The notes: generated from the sequence alone by a model not told the origin. Shown: positions 15,509 to 23,750, numbered from the stretch's first letter. The stretch is 34,207 bases of DNA from Pseudomonadota bacterium (GCA_018830135.1 JAHJTB010000159.1:1-34207); one strand, 5' to 3'. Program-made: numbers and translations.

Positions 15509-16123
15509 ATGTTTCGCTCCGATGCTCCCACAAACTACGAGGATGTTTATCGTGGCCTGGTGGACCGCCTGGCCGGTGCGGACTACCGTCATGCCATGAT
15601 GTTTCTCGGGGCGCGGGATGCCGGCGAAGAGGTCGCCCTGGACGTCCTGGGGCGGACCTGTCTGGTCGGACCGGGCGGCGTCCGTTCGGCGGACCAGGGG
15701 CCGCTGGATTTCACCGTGCGTATCGTCGTGGCCTACTACATCCTTCACGGGGGCAGCGGCGAATCGGGCCGGAAATGGGTCTCCTACCGGGATTTCAAGG
15801 ACGGCGCCTTTTTTCACGCCACCTTCAGCCAGATCGTGGAAAACAAGATCGCCACGGATTTTTCGGGCCGGCCGGCCCGATTGCGCCAGGCCGGCGAAAG
15901 CCTGGGGTGCTATCTTTTGGAAGCAGACCTGGGCGGAGATATCTGTCTGGGGTTTCCAGCTTTGCCCCGCGTACCGCTGGCCCTGGTTTTTTACGACGCG
16001 GACGAGGATTTTCCGGCTTCGGCCCGCGTTTTGTTTGACGAAACCGCGCCCCGATATCTGGACATGGAGTGCCTGGCTGTTTTAGGCCTGATCCTGGCCG
16101 ACCAGTTGCCGGTTTCCGGTTAA
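15509..16123 (+). CDS. DUF3786 domain protein
   Basis: A 204-residue cytosolic protein of the uncharacterised DUF3786 family, found mostly in sulfate reducers and other strict anaerobes. Family-like features are the tyrosine-rich IVVAYYILHG, WVSYRDFKDGAFF, FPALPRVPLALVFYDADEDFP, and PRYLDMECLAVLG at the C terminus. No function is established. There is no clear ribosome site before ATG 15509, and a -10-like TATGTT lies about 20 bases upstream, so a very short leader is possible. It begins about 70 bases after the tandem terminators, and so has its own promoter. Confidence 0.85.
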   Translation: MFRSDAPTNYEDVYRGLVDRLAGADYRHAMMFLGARDAGEEVALDVLGRTCLVGPGGVRSADQGPLDFTVRIVVAYYILHGGSGESGRKWVSYRDFKDGAFFHATFSQIVENKIATDFSGRPARLRQAGESLGCYLLEADLGGDICLGFPALPRVPLALVFYDADEDFPASARVLFDETAPRYLDMECLAVLGLILADQLPVSG

Positions 16124-16260
16124 ATACGATCGCTGTCGCGCCATCCGGTCCGGCTGGTCCTCCCGGCCGCCGAGCAGGAGGGGCCAAGGGGACGGCCGGG
16201 CTGATCCTGGCGACCACGGACGAGTCCATACGGCGATTTGAGGAAAAATCGAGGAGGCTT

Positions 16261-16279
16261 CCCCTCGGCCGAAGAGGGG
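16261..16279 (+). other. hairpin upstream of the phosphorylase gene
   Basis: CCCCTC (16261-16266) pairs with GAGGGG (16274-16279), enclosing GGCCGAA. It sits about 38 bases before the phosphorylase ATG and is not followed by a U-run. Possibly a leader structure; function unknown. Confidence 0.35.
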
Positions 16280-16316
16280 CGCTTCAATAACAGCATGATA
16301 AGGGGAGGGATTTTTA

Positions 16317-17024
16317 ATGGCCGAGCGGATTGGCTTGCTGGCGGGCACTGTTTTTTATAGAAAGGACTATTTCGCCCAAGCGGAAAAACGGACCATCGAT
16401 ACCAAGTTCGGTAAGGCCGAGGTGCTGTTGACGGACCGATGGGCCTATGTTCCGCGACATGGACTGGAAGGTAGCGTCTATGTGCCCGCCCACCGTGTCA
16501 ACCACGCGGCGAACATCACCGCCCTGAAATCCATCGGGGTTCGGGAGGTGGTCGGAATCAATTCCACGGGCAGCCTTCGCCCCTCCCTGGTTCCGGGCAG
16601 TGTGGTCCTGCCCCACGATTACATTTCATTGGCCTGCGTGCCGAGCATCTGCGAAAACGAGCCCATGCACATCACGCCGCATCTCTCGGAACTGGTGCGG
16701 GTCAAGTTGCAGGCGGCCGCCGAAAAGGCCGGCGTGCCGCTGGTCAACGGCGGAGTCTATTGGCAGAACCCGGGCCCGAGGCTGGAGACACGGTCCGAAA
16801 TCCTCTTTCAGTCCCACTACGCCGATATGGTCGGAATGACCCTGGCCAGCGAAGCCACCATCTCCCAGGAGCTGACGCTCGAATATGGGTCTTTGTGTTC
16901 CGTGGACAACCACGGACACGGCCTGTCGCACACGCCGCTGACCGCCGAAGAGATCATGGCCAACGCGGCAGCCAACGCCGATAAGATGTGGCGGATCATT
17001 CAGGCCTATCCGGAACTCGGATAG
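16317..17024 (+). CDS. MTA/purine nucleoside phosphorylase family protein
   Basis: A 235-residue member of the MTAP-type trimeric nucleoside phosphorylases, which split 5'-methylthioadenosine, methylthioinosine or purine nucleosides with phosphate. It has VPAHRVNHAANI (the His/Asn substrate region), NSTGSLRP, PHDYI, PGPRLETRSEI, MVGMTLASEATIS (Met and Glu of the ribose/base site) and a terminal VDNHGHGLSH. The usual N-terminal GGSGL phosphate loop is replaced by GLLAGTVF, so the protein is diverged. RBS is GGGGAGGG, ATG 16317. The last 29 bases overlap the convergent MauE gene. The exact substrate is uncertain. Confidence 0.82.
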   Translation: MAERIGLLAGTVFYRKDYFAQAEKRTIDTKFGKAEVLLTDRWAYVPRHGLEGSVYVPAHRVNHAANITALKSIGVREVVGINSTGSLRPSLVPGSVVLPHDYISLACVPSICENEPMHITPHLSELVRVKLQAAAEKAGVPLVNGGVYWQNPGPRLETRSEILFQSHYADMVGMTLASEATISQELTLEYGSLCSVDNHGHGLSHTPLTAEEIMANAAANADKMWRIIQAYPELG

Positions 17025-17466
17025 GCGAGGCGGACTGAGGCCGGCTCGATGTCCGGCGATGGCCGTCGAACAAACAAACGGCCGCCGGGACCAATAGGGC
17101 GACGTCCCGTGCCAGGGTCCGGATGGTCTCCTTGGCCATTTCCGGGGAAGTGGAGAAACACCCGCAGTTGAAGTCCAGGCCGCGGGCCAGGTTGTACCCG
17201 ATGGCCGAGCCGAAGACCACCATGAGCCCGGTCAGAATCAGGGAGGCGGGCAGCGGCTGGCGGCCGGTCAAAAGCAGCAGGCCGCCGGTCAGTTCCACCC
17301 AGGGCAGGACGATAGCGAACAGATTGACCAGATCACCGGGCAGAATCCGGTAGTTGTAAACCAGTTCGGCAAAGCGCTCCGGATGGGCGATCTTGTCCAG
17401 ACTGGCATAGATGAAGACGCCGCCCAGTATAAGCCGACAGGCCCAGACCAGTATCCGCCACTTCAT
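16996..17466 (-). CDS. MauE/DoxX-family membrane protein
   Basis: About 156 residues with four hydrophobic segments, close to the MauE (methylamine utilisation) branch of the DoxX superfamily. Features are FIYASLDKIAHPERFAE, LPWVELTGGLLLLTG, and the vicinal NCGCFS near residue 105, typical of MauE proteins thought to handle thiols or disulfides in the membrane. The start could be ATG 17466 or 17475. It lies immediately after the rhodanese gene, so the two form a pair. The C-terminal 20 residues are basic and Pro/Ser-rich, and are encoded in the overlap with the convergent phosphorylase gene. Confidence 0.82.
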   Translation of the reverse strand: MKWRILVWACRLILGGVFIYASLDKIAHPERFAELVYNYRILPGDLVNLFAIVLPWVELTGGLLLLTGRQPLPASLILTGLMVVFGSAIGYNLARGLDFNCGCFSTSPEMAKETIRTLARDVALLVPAAVCLFDGHRRTSSRPQSASPIRVPDRPE

Positions 17467-17476
17467 GGCCGCCACG

Positions 17477-18004
17477 TTATCCAGCCGATTCCACGGGCAT
17501 CCCGCGCCGCAGCCAATCGGCCATCCCTTCGAGATAGACCCCCACCCGGGCGTGGCCGGCCGCCAGGACCTTGCGCCCGAGTTCCTGACCCATTTCGCAG
17601 GTCACGCTGTCGCAGTAGGTGATGACCAGGGTGTCCGGGGGCAGGGCCCGGAGCAGTTCGCCTAAACGGGCGTCCGCCTCGTCCAGGGGCATGCTGAGGG
17701 CCCCGGGGATGTGTTCCATCAGGTAGAAGTCGCGGGCCCGGGCATCCAGGACCAGAACGTGTTTTTCGGTATATAGTCGGGCCACGCGGTCGGTGTCGAG
17801 AGCGACCAGCCCGGTTGCAAGCCGGACCGCGGCCTGCTCGGCCTCGAGCGCCCGCCAGTCTTGAAACAGGGGCAGGGAGTCGGGCCGGAGGGCGTTGAAC
17901 GCAAGCCCGGCCAGACAGGCCAGGGCCACGAACAGCGTTGCCCGCCCGGAAGCCGCCCGTAGCGACCCGATGATCTGCTCGGAGCGGAAGATACTTGCAT
18001 TCAT
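17477..18004 (-). CDS. membrane-anchored rhodanese-like protein
   Basis: Predicted sulfurtransferase facing the periplasm. The start is ATG 18004 (MNASIFRSEQI), giving 175 residues; the frame stays open to 18376 but upstream sequence lacks family features. A transmembrane anchor lies at about residues 20-38 (ATLFVALACLAGLAFNAL). The rhodanese domain has VLVLDARARDFYLMEHIPGALSMPL and the active-site loop YCDSVTCEMG, with the catalytic Cys in YCDS. It is cotranscribed with MauE, which suggests a membrane sulfur- or thiol-transfer unit. Confidence 0.85.
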   Translation of the reverse strand: MNASIFRSEQIIGSLRAASGRATLFVALACLAGLAFNALRPDSLPLFQDWRALEAEQAAVRLATGLVALDTDRVARLYTEKHVLVLDARARDFYLMEHIPGALSMPLDEADARLGELLRALPPDTLVITYCDSVTCEMGQELGRKVLAAGHARVGVYLEGMADWLRRGMPVESAG

Positions 18005-18223
18005 GTCCTGAAACCCACCATGACGATCCGCACTCGTCCTCCGTTTCATACGGTCTTGTTCCGGCCACCCAGCATACCAAGGCCCCCCGGCCGAGGCAAG
18101 TTCGTTTTGCGTCTGGACGTAATCATTAAATGAACAGGGGCATACTGGATTCCAGCCGCCCCCGCGGCCGGGCCCGAATCGACTCCCGCTCTCCGGATGC
18201 TTGAGCCCGCGTTTTGAAAAGGG

Positions 18224-18252
18224 TTGACAGCGGGACGGCCCTGGAGGACAAT
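18224..18252 (+). promoter_or_regulatory. promoter of the TetR gene
   Basis: TTGACA (18224-18229), a 17-base spacer and GACAAT (18247-18252) form a good sigma-70-like promoter. The TetR ribosome site AGGAGG lies about 20 bases downstream of the -10. Further upstream, TCATT-A-AATGA (18123-18133) is a small palindrome in the divergent gap. Confidence 0.6.
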
Positions 18253-18284
18253 AATTAAAGAAAAGAATGAAGGAGGTAAGGGCC

Positions 18285-18923
18285 ATGGCGACCTCTTTAA
18301 GCGACGGGGCCGTATTGCCGCAAACCCCGAGCGTCCATATTGTCGACTCCGAATCCAGACGGATCAAAAAGCTCATTATCGAAGCGGCCAGCGAACTGTA
18401 CGAAAAAAAGGGCCTTCATGAGACATCGGTCGGAGAGATCGCCGAAAAAGCCGGCATCAGCGTCCCGGTGACCTATCATTACGTCCGGCGCAAATCCGAT
18501 ATCATGCTCCTGATCATGGAAGATTTCACCCATCAGATCAAAGACCATATCCCGCCGAAAATCGAGTCCCTCCCCGGACCCCGCGAAAAACTCGTAGCGG
18601 CCATCGAAATCTTCTACGGCCTGGTCCACCAAAACATGGGCAAGGTCGTCCTGGTCTACCGAAAGTCCCGGACCCTGGACCGGGTCGGCCGCTCCAAGAT
18701 CATGGCCGACGAAGCCGAGCACATTCAGATTTTCGAGGGCATCATCGAAGAAGGCATCCAGGCCGGTGTGTTCAAGCGCGTGGACGTCAACCTGATCGCC
18801 TACAACATCCTCATGGCCGGACATGCCTGGGCCCTGAAACACTGGCACTTCAGGAAGCGTTTCGATCTGGAACATTACGTGCGGCGGCAGACGGACTTTA
18901 TCCTCAGCGCCATTTCCGCCTGA
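18285..18923 (+). CDS. TetR/AcrR-family transcriptional regulator
   Basis: A 212-residue repressor-type regulator. The start is ATG 18285 with AGGAGG 8 bases upstream; an ATG at 18267 lies before the ribosome site. The N-terminal helix-turn-helix runs from IIEAASELYEKKGLHETS through VGEIAEKAGISVPVTYHYV to RRKSDIM. The C-terminal domain (VYRKSRTLDR, HIQIFEGIIEEGIQAGVF) resembles fatty-acid or acyl-CoA-responsive members. It could control the palindrome at 15118 or the acyl-CoA operon at 20.5-30.1 kb, but neither link is shown. A strong inverted repeat follows its stop. Confidence 0.9.
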   Translation: MATSLSDGAVLPQTPSVHIVDSESRRIKKLIIEAASELYEKKGLHETSVGEIAEKAGISVPVTYHYVRRKSDIMLLIMEDFTHQIKDHIPPKIESLPGPREKLVAAIEIFYGLVHQNMGKVVLVYRKSRTLDRVGRSKIMADEAEHIQIFEGIIEEGIQAGVFKRVDVNLIAYNILMAGHAWALKHWHFRKRFDLEHYVRRQTDFILSAISA

Positions 18924-18953
18924 GTCAGGCCCCGAAGATACACGTATCGCCTG

Positions 18954-18972
18954 CCGGAATGAGACATTCCGG
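18954..18972. other. inverted repeat after the TetR gene
   Basis: CCGGAATG-AGA-CATTCCGG is a perfect 8-base inverted repeat, with CCTG and CAGG just outside it. No U-run follows, so it is an operator candidate or a weak 3' structure. Nearby are TTGTCC at about 18985 and 19005 and GGACAA near 19043, possibly repeated binding elements. Confidence 0.4.
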
Positions 18973-19101
18973 ACAGGAGAAGAGTTGTCCAATTGGATCG
19001 GAATTTGTCCGATTCATGAAGATTTTTGTACACTCCCGCTGGACAATATTGCATGAATAAGATAAATATATTAATGTCAATCCGGTCTTTTCCATGAGAC
19101 C

Positions 19102-19130
19102 CTCGACAAAAGCCCTTTAACCGGATAATA
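19102..19130 (+). promoter_or_regulatory. candidate promoter of the OmpA-like gene
   Basis: TCGACA (19102-19107), exactly 17 bases, then TAATAT (19125-19130). It lies about 90 bases before the ATG in an AT-rich gap and is the best promoter match there. Confidence 0.45.
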
Positions 19131-19219
19131 TAAAAGCAAGAATTTCATTTGGTCCGGATATTGCTTTTTGTAGGGCCGTTCAATCAACGCCAACAAAGAA
19201 AGAGAGGATTCACAGATTC

Positions 19220-20377
19220 ATGATGAAAAAATGGTCATTTTGGGTAGCGATTTTGGTTTGCGGAACCCTGCTGGCGAGCCCGGGCGCGGGACTGGCTGCG
19301 GACGTGTGCAAGGGTCCCATGTATCAAACGGAAAAAATCAAGGGTTTTGAACTGCTTGTCGACCTGTCCAAATCAACCGGCATTTTCTTTTTAGGCAAAC
19401 AGCTTTGGGAGGATGAGATTCAACTGCTGCGGAAACTGAACGCCACCATCCCCGGCCTGGACTACCAGGCGGCCTTGAGGACGTTCGGGTATCGCACCGA
19501 GTTCAATACGGCCCAGGAAACCAAGCTGCTTTGGGGCCCAATGAAGTATGACCGGGCGGCACTGGGGCCGGTCATGGGGGGCATCGAGGCCACCCAGTCC
19601 CTGACGCCGTTGGGCTACGGAATCGCCGCTTCCGACGCCGAGTTGGCCAAGATGCCCGGCCGGAAGGCGCTTTTGATTTTCTCGGATTTCGAGTGGAGCC
19701 CCCATTTCGGAGACCCGATGGGCGCGGCCAAGGCCCTCAATGAGAAATACGGGGCGGATTTGGCTATTTACACCATCTTTTTCGGCGAACCCACCGCCAG
19801 CTTCAAACTGGCCGAGGACCTGGCCAAGATGACGGGCGGGAAGACCTACAAGGCCTCCGACCTGCTCAAGGACCAGGCCTCCCTGGACGCGATGGTCATG
19901 GAGATTTTCTACGGCCAGAGCTACCGTCTGGACAGCGACTGCGACGGCGTGTATGACGAGGACGACAAATGCCCGGATACGCCGAGAATCTTCAAGGTCA
20001 ACGCGGTCGGCTGCCCCTTGCCTCTCACGGTTCGTCTCGAGATCGAGTTCGATACGGACAAGTCCGACATCCGGCCCCAGTATCACGACCGCATGACCCA
20101 GGTGGCCCAGTACCTGGTCAACAATCCCTCGACCCAGGCGGTCATCGAAGGGCATACCGACTCGGTCGCCACCCCGGAATACAACCTGAAGCTGTCGCAG
20201 CGACGGGCCGATGCCGTCCTCGATTACTTTGCCGACAAGTTCAAGATCGACAAGGACCGGCTCCGGGCGGTCGGTTACGGTGAAACCAGGCCCATCGCCA
20301 GCAACGACACGGAAGACGGCCGTCAGAAAAACCGCCGTGTCATGGTCGTCATCAGCGGCGGGTACAAGAAGAAGTAG
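19220..20377 (+). CDS. OmpA-family protein with vWA-like N-terminal domain
   Basis: A 385-residue outer-membrane or periplasmic protein. A signal peptide spans about residues 1-27 (ending GAGLAA). A von Willebrand A-like domain follows (FELLVDLSKSTGIF, then ALLIFSDFEWS) in which the MIDAS-like DxSxS is only partly kept. Next is a calcium-binding thrombospondin type 3 motif (DSDCDGVYDEDDKCPDTP), and last a C-terminal OmpA/MotB domain (IEFDTDKSDIRPQY, IEGHTDSVATPEYN, LSQRRADAV) that grips peptidoglycan. The start may be the first or second ATG. RBS is GAGAGG. Two terminators follow. Confidence 0.9.
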   Translation: MMKKWSFWVAILVCGTLLASPGAGLAADVCKGPMYQTEKIKGFELLVDLSKSTGIFFLGKQLWEDEIQLLRKLNATIPGLDYQAALRTFGYRTEFNTAQETKLLWGPMKYDRAALGPVMGGIEATQSLTPLGYGIAASDAELAKMPGRKALLIFSDFEWSPHFGDPMGAAKALNEKYGADLAIYTIFFGEPTASFKLAEDLAKMTGGKTYKASDLLKDQASLDAMVMEIFYGQSYRLDSDCDGVYDEDDKCPDTPRIFKVNAVGCPLPLTVRLEIEFDTDKSDIRPQYHDRMTQVAQYLVNNPSTQAVIEGHTDSVATPEYNLKLSQRRADAVLDYFADKFKIDKDRLRAVGYGETRPIASNDTEDGRQKNRRVMVVISGGYKKK

Positions 20378-20393
20378 CCCCCGGGCGGACCTC

Positions 20394-20430
20394 CGGACCG
20401 GAACCGATGCAGGTCACCGGTCCGTTTCCC
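20394..20430 (+). terminator. first terminator after the OmpA-like gene
   Basis: CGGACCGG (20394-20401) pairs with CCGGTCCG (20417-20424), followed by TTTCCC. The 8-base perfect stem has a 15-base loop and only a short U-run. Confidence 0.5.
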
Positions 20431-20439
20431 TTCAGGTCA

Positions 20440-20476
20440 GGCCGCCGGAGCCTATCAGGGTTCCGGCGGCCGTTTT
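20440..20476 (+). terminator. second, strong terminator after the OmpA-like gene
   Basis: GGCCGCCGGA (20440-20449) pairs with TCCGGCGGCC (20462-20471), extended inward by G-T and two C-G pairs, and is followed by GTTTTC. It is oriented for the + transcript. No U-run is seen on the opposite side for the convergent aminotransferase gene. Confidence 0.75.
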
Positions 20477-20495
20477 CATGGGGCCGGGTTCCGGC

Positions 20496-21725
20496 TCATC
20501 CGAATATTTCCGCGGTTTCCTCGAAGGCCTTTTTTGTTTTGACCAGCGTTTCCTCGATGTCCGCTTCGGTGTGGGCCGCGGAGACGAACCAGTTGTGATA
20601 GGGGTGGAAGAAGACGCCTTCCTGGTAGGCCCGGGCGCAGAATGTGGTGATCCTGGCAAAGTCGTCATCGCCGGCAAAGGTCATGAAGGGTATGGTCGCG
20701 GGGCCGGTTAGGTTGATTGCCATCCCCACTTCCCGGGCCTGGTTGAGGAGGCCCTGCCTGAGTTGGTCGCCCACACGGAAGATGTGTTCCAGGGCGCGGG
20801 TTTTCAGCATTTCCTCGATGGTTGCCAGGGAAGCGGCCAGGGGGACCGCGCTGGTGAAGAAGGACCCGGTGAAAAAGACCTGTCCGGCCGATTCCCTGAG
20901 GGCTTCCACGCCGACGCAGGAGGAGATGGGGTACCCGTTGCCCATGGCCTTTGAAAAACAGGACAGGTGGGGTTTGAGGCCGAGGTATTCGGCCGAGCCG
21001 CCCATGTGCAGGCGGAACCCGGCCCGGACGTCGTCGATGATCAGCAGCGGGCCTTCATCCCGGCAGGCCCCCCGCAGGACGTCCAGGAACGCTTCGTGGG
21101 CCATCTCCTGGTCGTGAAACATCTCGTGGCGAAAGGGTGTGATCACCACGGCGGCCGCATCGTCGCCCCGGGTGTCGAGCAGGGCTTTCAGGCCGGCCGC
21201 GTCATTGTATTCGAAGCGCAATACGGCGGCCCGGTCTTCGGGAATGATGCCGGCCGTGGAAGGCGTGCACCACGATCCGATGCCGTGATAGGCGCCTTCG
21301 GCCATGATGATCGTTTTTCGGCCCGTATGGGCGCGGGCCACCACCACGGCGTAGTTGACCGCGTCCGATCCGTTTTTCCCGAAAACGGCCCAGTCGGCCG
21401 TGGGAATGAGGTCGACCATGCGTTCGGCCAGATCGACCCAGAGGGGCGAGGGCAGATTGAACAGATTGCCCTTGGCCATCTGGGCCCGGACGGCCGCTTC
21501 CACCTTGGGATGGTTGTACCCCAGGATCATCGGGCCGTAGGCGCACATGTAATCGATGTACTCGTTGCCGTCCACGTCCCGGAAACGGCAGCCTTCGGCC
21601 CGTTCGATAAAGCAGGGGCTCTGGCCGGGCACCAGCAGCATGGGGTTCTGGTGGCCGGGGATACCCCCGGGCACGACCTTGCGGGCCCGCTCGAACAAGG
21701 CCATGGATTCGGAAAAGCCACCCAT
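20496..21725 (-). CDS. class III PLP aminotransferase (HemL-like)
   Basis: A 409-residue fold-I aminotransferase related to glutamate-1-semialdehyde aminomutase but probably not HemL itself. The cofactor motifs are GKNGSDAVNYAVVVARAHTG, AYHGIGSW, IIDDVRAGFR (the PLP-nitrogen Asp), and SCFSKAMGNGYPIS with the Schiff-base Lys. RBS GGAGGTG lies before ATG 21725. It is the last gene of the long acyl-CoA operon, 58 bases after DUF2889, where it could transaminate an amino acid or omega-amino intermediate. The substrate is unknown. Confidence 0.88.
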   Translation of the reverse strand: MGGFSESMALFERARKVVPGGIPGHQNPMLLVPGQSPCFIERAEGCRFRDVDGNEYIDYMCAYGPMILGYNHPKVEAAVRAQMAKGNLFNLPSPLWVDLAERMVDLIPTADWAVFGKNGSDAVNYAVVVARAHTGRKTIIMAEGAYHGIGSWCTPSTAGIIPEDRAAVLRFEYNDAAGLKALLDTRGDDAAAVVITPFRHEMFHDQEMAHEAFLDVLRGACRDEGPLLIIDDVRAGFRLHMGGSAEYLGLKPHLSCFSKAMGNGYPISSCVGVEALRESAGQVFFTGSFFTSAVPLAASLATIEEMLKTRALEHIFRVGDQLRQGLLNQAREVGMAINLTGPATIPFMTFAGDDDFARITTFCARAYQEGVFFHPYHNWFVSAAHTEADIEETLVKTKKAFEETAEIFG

Positions 21726-21783
21726 GATTCACCTCCGGTCAGACTCGGCCCCGACCGGAGCCCGAGACGGAATTCAATCGATG

Positions 21784-22674
21784 TCAAAGAGGCCGGCCGC
21801 AGCGGCCGGATGACTGGTAATAGCGAACCAGGTCCACGATCAGGTCGGCCAGATGGACGCAGCCCGACCCGCCGCCCACGGCCTCCCAGACGTGCCTTCT
21901 GAAATCCATGTTCAGATTCAGCCGGGTCAGGCTGGCCGCCCGGGGAAAGGGCTGGTCGCAAAGGCCCGGGTAGGGGGAACGCAAAGAACGGGCCGTGACC
22001 GCAGTGGTTTCGCCACTGTACGGGGAGACGACCAGGTCGACTTCGAGTTCGTGGACATCGTCGCTCAGCACCCCCGAGAGCCGGTCGCCCACCGGGGTCG
22101 CGGACCAGGCCAGGACCTTGTCCCTTCGGAAGCGCAGCGACTGTCCCGGTTGCGGAGCGTAAATGTCCGGGCGGCAGGACAACATCACCTTGCGGTCCTC
22201 AATCAGCGCCACGGCGTCCGGACTGTAAGGCAGGCATCCTCCCTGGAGTTCCGGCCAGATGGTCAGGTCCAGTTCGCGCCAGGCCGGGGTGTCGGACGGG
22301 TCGATGGACCGAATTCGCTCCGGGTCCAGCATGTTGACCTGGACCATGAGCCGGGCGCTTTCAATGACCGCGTCCAGCAGGGCCGGCGGGGTCCCCGTGT
22401 CCGCCAGGGCGGACCGGGCCTGTCGGACAAGGCCCGGTCCCACGCCCAGACCGGCCAGTTCGGGCAGGTCCCGGATGGACAGCCAGGGGTTCCGTTCCAG
22501 GCCCATGGCCGTTTCCAGGCGGGCCGACAAGACCTGGCGATCGGAAAACCGGTAGTCTATGGTCAGGTTCAGGGGAAGACCGTCGTCCGAAATAAAGATT
22601 TCGACCGAGAGGCGGTCCTCCCCCTCGGCCCGGACCCGGCCGTCCAGAATACGTCGGCCTCGTTCCCGGGTCAT
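21784..22674 (-). CDS. DUF2889-containing protein with apparent internal duplication
   Basis: A 296-residue protein of unknown function. The C-terminal half shows the DUF2889 pattern: DDVHELEVDLVVSP, SPYPGLCDQPF, and then GGGSGCVHLADLIVDLVRYYQ. The N-terminal half repeats the same order (EIFISDDGLPLNLTIDYRF, NPWLSIRDLPELAGLGVGPG, LLDAVIESARLMVQ), suggesting an ancient tandem duplication in which the first copy lost the GCVHL segment. It starts in an ATGA overlap with the VOC gene. DUF2889 proteins often sit among acyl-CoA degradation genes, which fits here. Confidence 0.75.
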   Translation of the reverse strand: MTRERGRRILDGRVRAEGEDRLSVEIFISDDGLPLNLTIDYRFSDRQVLSARLETAMGLERNPWLSIRDLPELAGLGVGPGLVRQARSALADTGTPPALLDAVIESARLMVQVNMLDPERIRSIDPSDTPAWRELDLTIWPELQGGCLPYSPDAVALIEDRKVMLSCRPDIYAPQPGQSLRFRRDKVLAWSATPVGDRLSGVLSDDVHELEVDLVVSPYSGETTAVTARSLRSPYPGLCDQPFPRAASLTRLNLNMDFRRHVWEAVGGGSGCVHLADLIVDLVRYYQSSGRCGRPL

Positions 22675-23252
22675 TTCCGGACCGCCTCTTGAAGGTCCTG
22701 GATCAGGCGCTCGATCTCTTCCCGATTCAGGTCCATGGCGGCCTTGCCTCCGCCCGGGTGGGAGATGGTCAGTTCGCAGCCGCCATCCGATTTTTCGACC
22801 GACCAGCGGGGACCGTTTTTCGGAAAGCGGACCTCGTCGGCCAGGTAGTCCTCGGGCTGGAACTCGGCCACCTGGATCAGCACGCCGAAGGCGTCCCGGG
22901 GATGGATGAAAAGCTCCTTCCAGACGCCGAGGGCTTCGCTGTACCCGAAATAGGGCACCTCGTTCCGGTCCAGACGGTCCTTGAAGGCGCGGATGTCCGT
23001 CACTTCGACGGTGACGTGATGAACGCCGCCTGCCTTGTCCGAAAGAAACCGGTCGAGAAAGCTGTTTTCGGCCGACGGAGTGACCAGTTCCAACCGGGTC
23101 AGGTCTCCCAGGGCAAATATCCGCCAGTAGAAGTTCAGATGGTTGTCCGTGGCCGCGACGCAGGGGACGGCGCCCAGGATATCCTGGAAAAAGGCCCGGG
23201 CCTTTTCATAGTCCCTGACGGCGATGGATACGTGGTCGATGCGGGAAATCAT
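22671..23252 (-). CDS. VOC-family, methylmalonyl-CoA epimerase-like protein
   Basis: A 193-residue vicinal-oxygen-chelate protein. The start is ATG 23252 (MISRIDHVSIAVRDYEKA) with AGGAG 14 bases upstream; the frame remains open upstream without family features. The paired beta-alpha-beta-beta-beta halves carry IDHVSIAV and GGVHHVTVEV, the usual metal His positions, and LIQVAEF with a Glu at the third ligand region. About 60 extra C-terminal residues are not part of the core. A role as epimerase or lyase on an acyl-CoA intermediate of this operon is plausible. True methylmalonyl-CoA epimerases are shorter, so I do not assign that name firmly. Confidence 0.8.
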   Translation of the reverse strand: MISRIDHVSIAVRDYEKARAFFQDILGAVPCVAATDNHLNFYWRIFALGDLTRLELVTPSAENSFLDRFLSDKAGGVHHVTVEVTDIRAFKDRLDRNEVPYFGYSEALGVWKELFIHPRDAFGVLIQVAEFQPEDYLADEVRFPKNGPRWSVEKSDGGCELTISHPGGGKAAMDLNREEIERLIQDLQEAVRK

Positions 23253-23287
23253 GTTCAGTTCGCTCCTGAGCGGTTGAGAGGAAGTTC

Positions 23288-23719
23288 TCAGGTCCGGTCC
23301 GGCAGGGAGACCGTGGCTTCGGCCTGGACGGCGGGCTCCCCGTTCTGGTTCAGGACCCAAAGATCGCAATCGACCAGGTTTTCATTCCCGGCCCGGTAGG
23401 TCTTTTTGACCCGGCCCTGGAAGCGGAGCCGGTCGCCGGGCCAGACCATGCCGGAAAAACGCATTTTGTAACGCTTGACCCGGCCGTCGCCGGCCCAGTC
23501 GGTCAGGACCCGGGAGAGCATGCCGCCGTGCATCAGGCCCATGGCGAAGATGGTGGGCAGCCCGTAGCCCCTGGCGAATTCCTCGTCGTGATGAATGGGG
23601 AAGAAATCGCCGGAGGCCCCGGCGTACTTGACGATATGGGTCCGGGTCACCTCGAGTTCGAAACCCGGCAGGACTTCCTCTTCCCGAACGTCCTGGAAAA
23701 ACCGCGTGACTGATGGCAT
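23288..23719 (-). CDS. MaoC-like (R)-specific enoyl-CoA hydratase, catalytic subunit
   Basis: A 143-residue hot-dog-fold protein with the hydratase-2 motif: YAGASGDFFPIHHDEEFA holds the catalytic Asp38 and His43. It is followed by GLPTIFAMGLMHGGMLSRVL. It probably hydrates a 2-enoyl-CoA or dehydrates a 3-hydroxyacyl-CoA. A companion MaoC-N-type gene lies 31 bases upstream, so an HadAB-like heterodimer is likely. Confidence 0.88.
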   Translation of the reverse strand: MPSVTRFFQDVREEEVLPGFELEVTRTHIVKYAGASGDFFPIHHDEEFARGYGLPTIFAMGLMHGGMLSRVLTDWAGDGRVKRYKMRFSGMVWPGDRLRFQGRVKKTYRAGNENLVDCDLWVLNQNGEPAVQAEATVSLPDRT

Positions 23720-23750
23720 GTCGGCTTCCTTTTTTCAATCCGGCCGGCGA

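Noticed and set aside
19042-19057. Sigma-54-like sequence TGGACAATATTGCA
   Set aside because: The GG and GC elements are 8 bases apart rather than the required 10.
20496-21725. Glutamate-1-semialdehyde aminomutase (hemL)
   Set aside because: Fold and Lys motif agree, but location in a catabolic operon and diverged substrate segments favour a paralogue.
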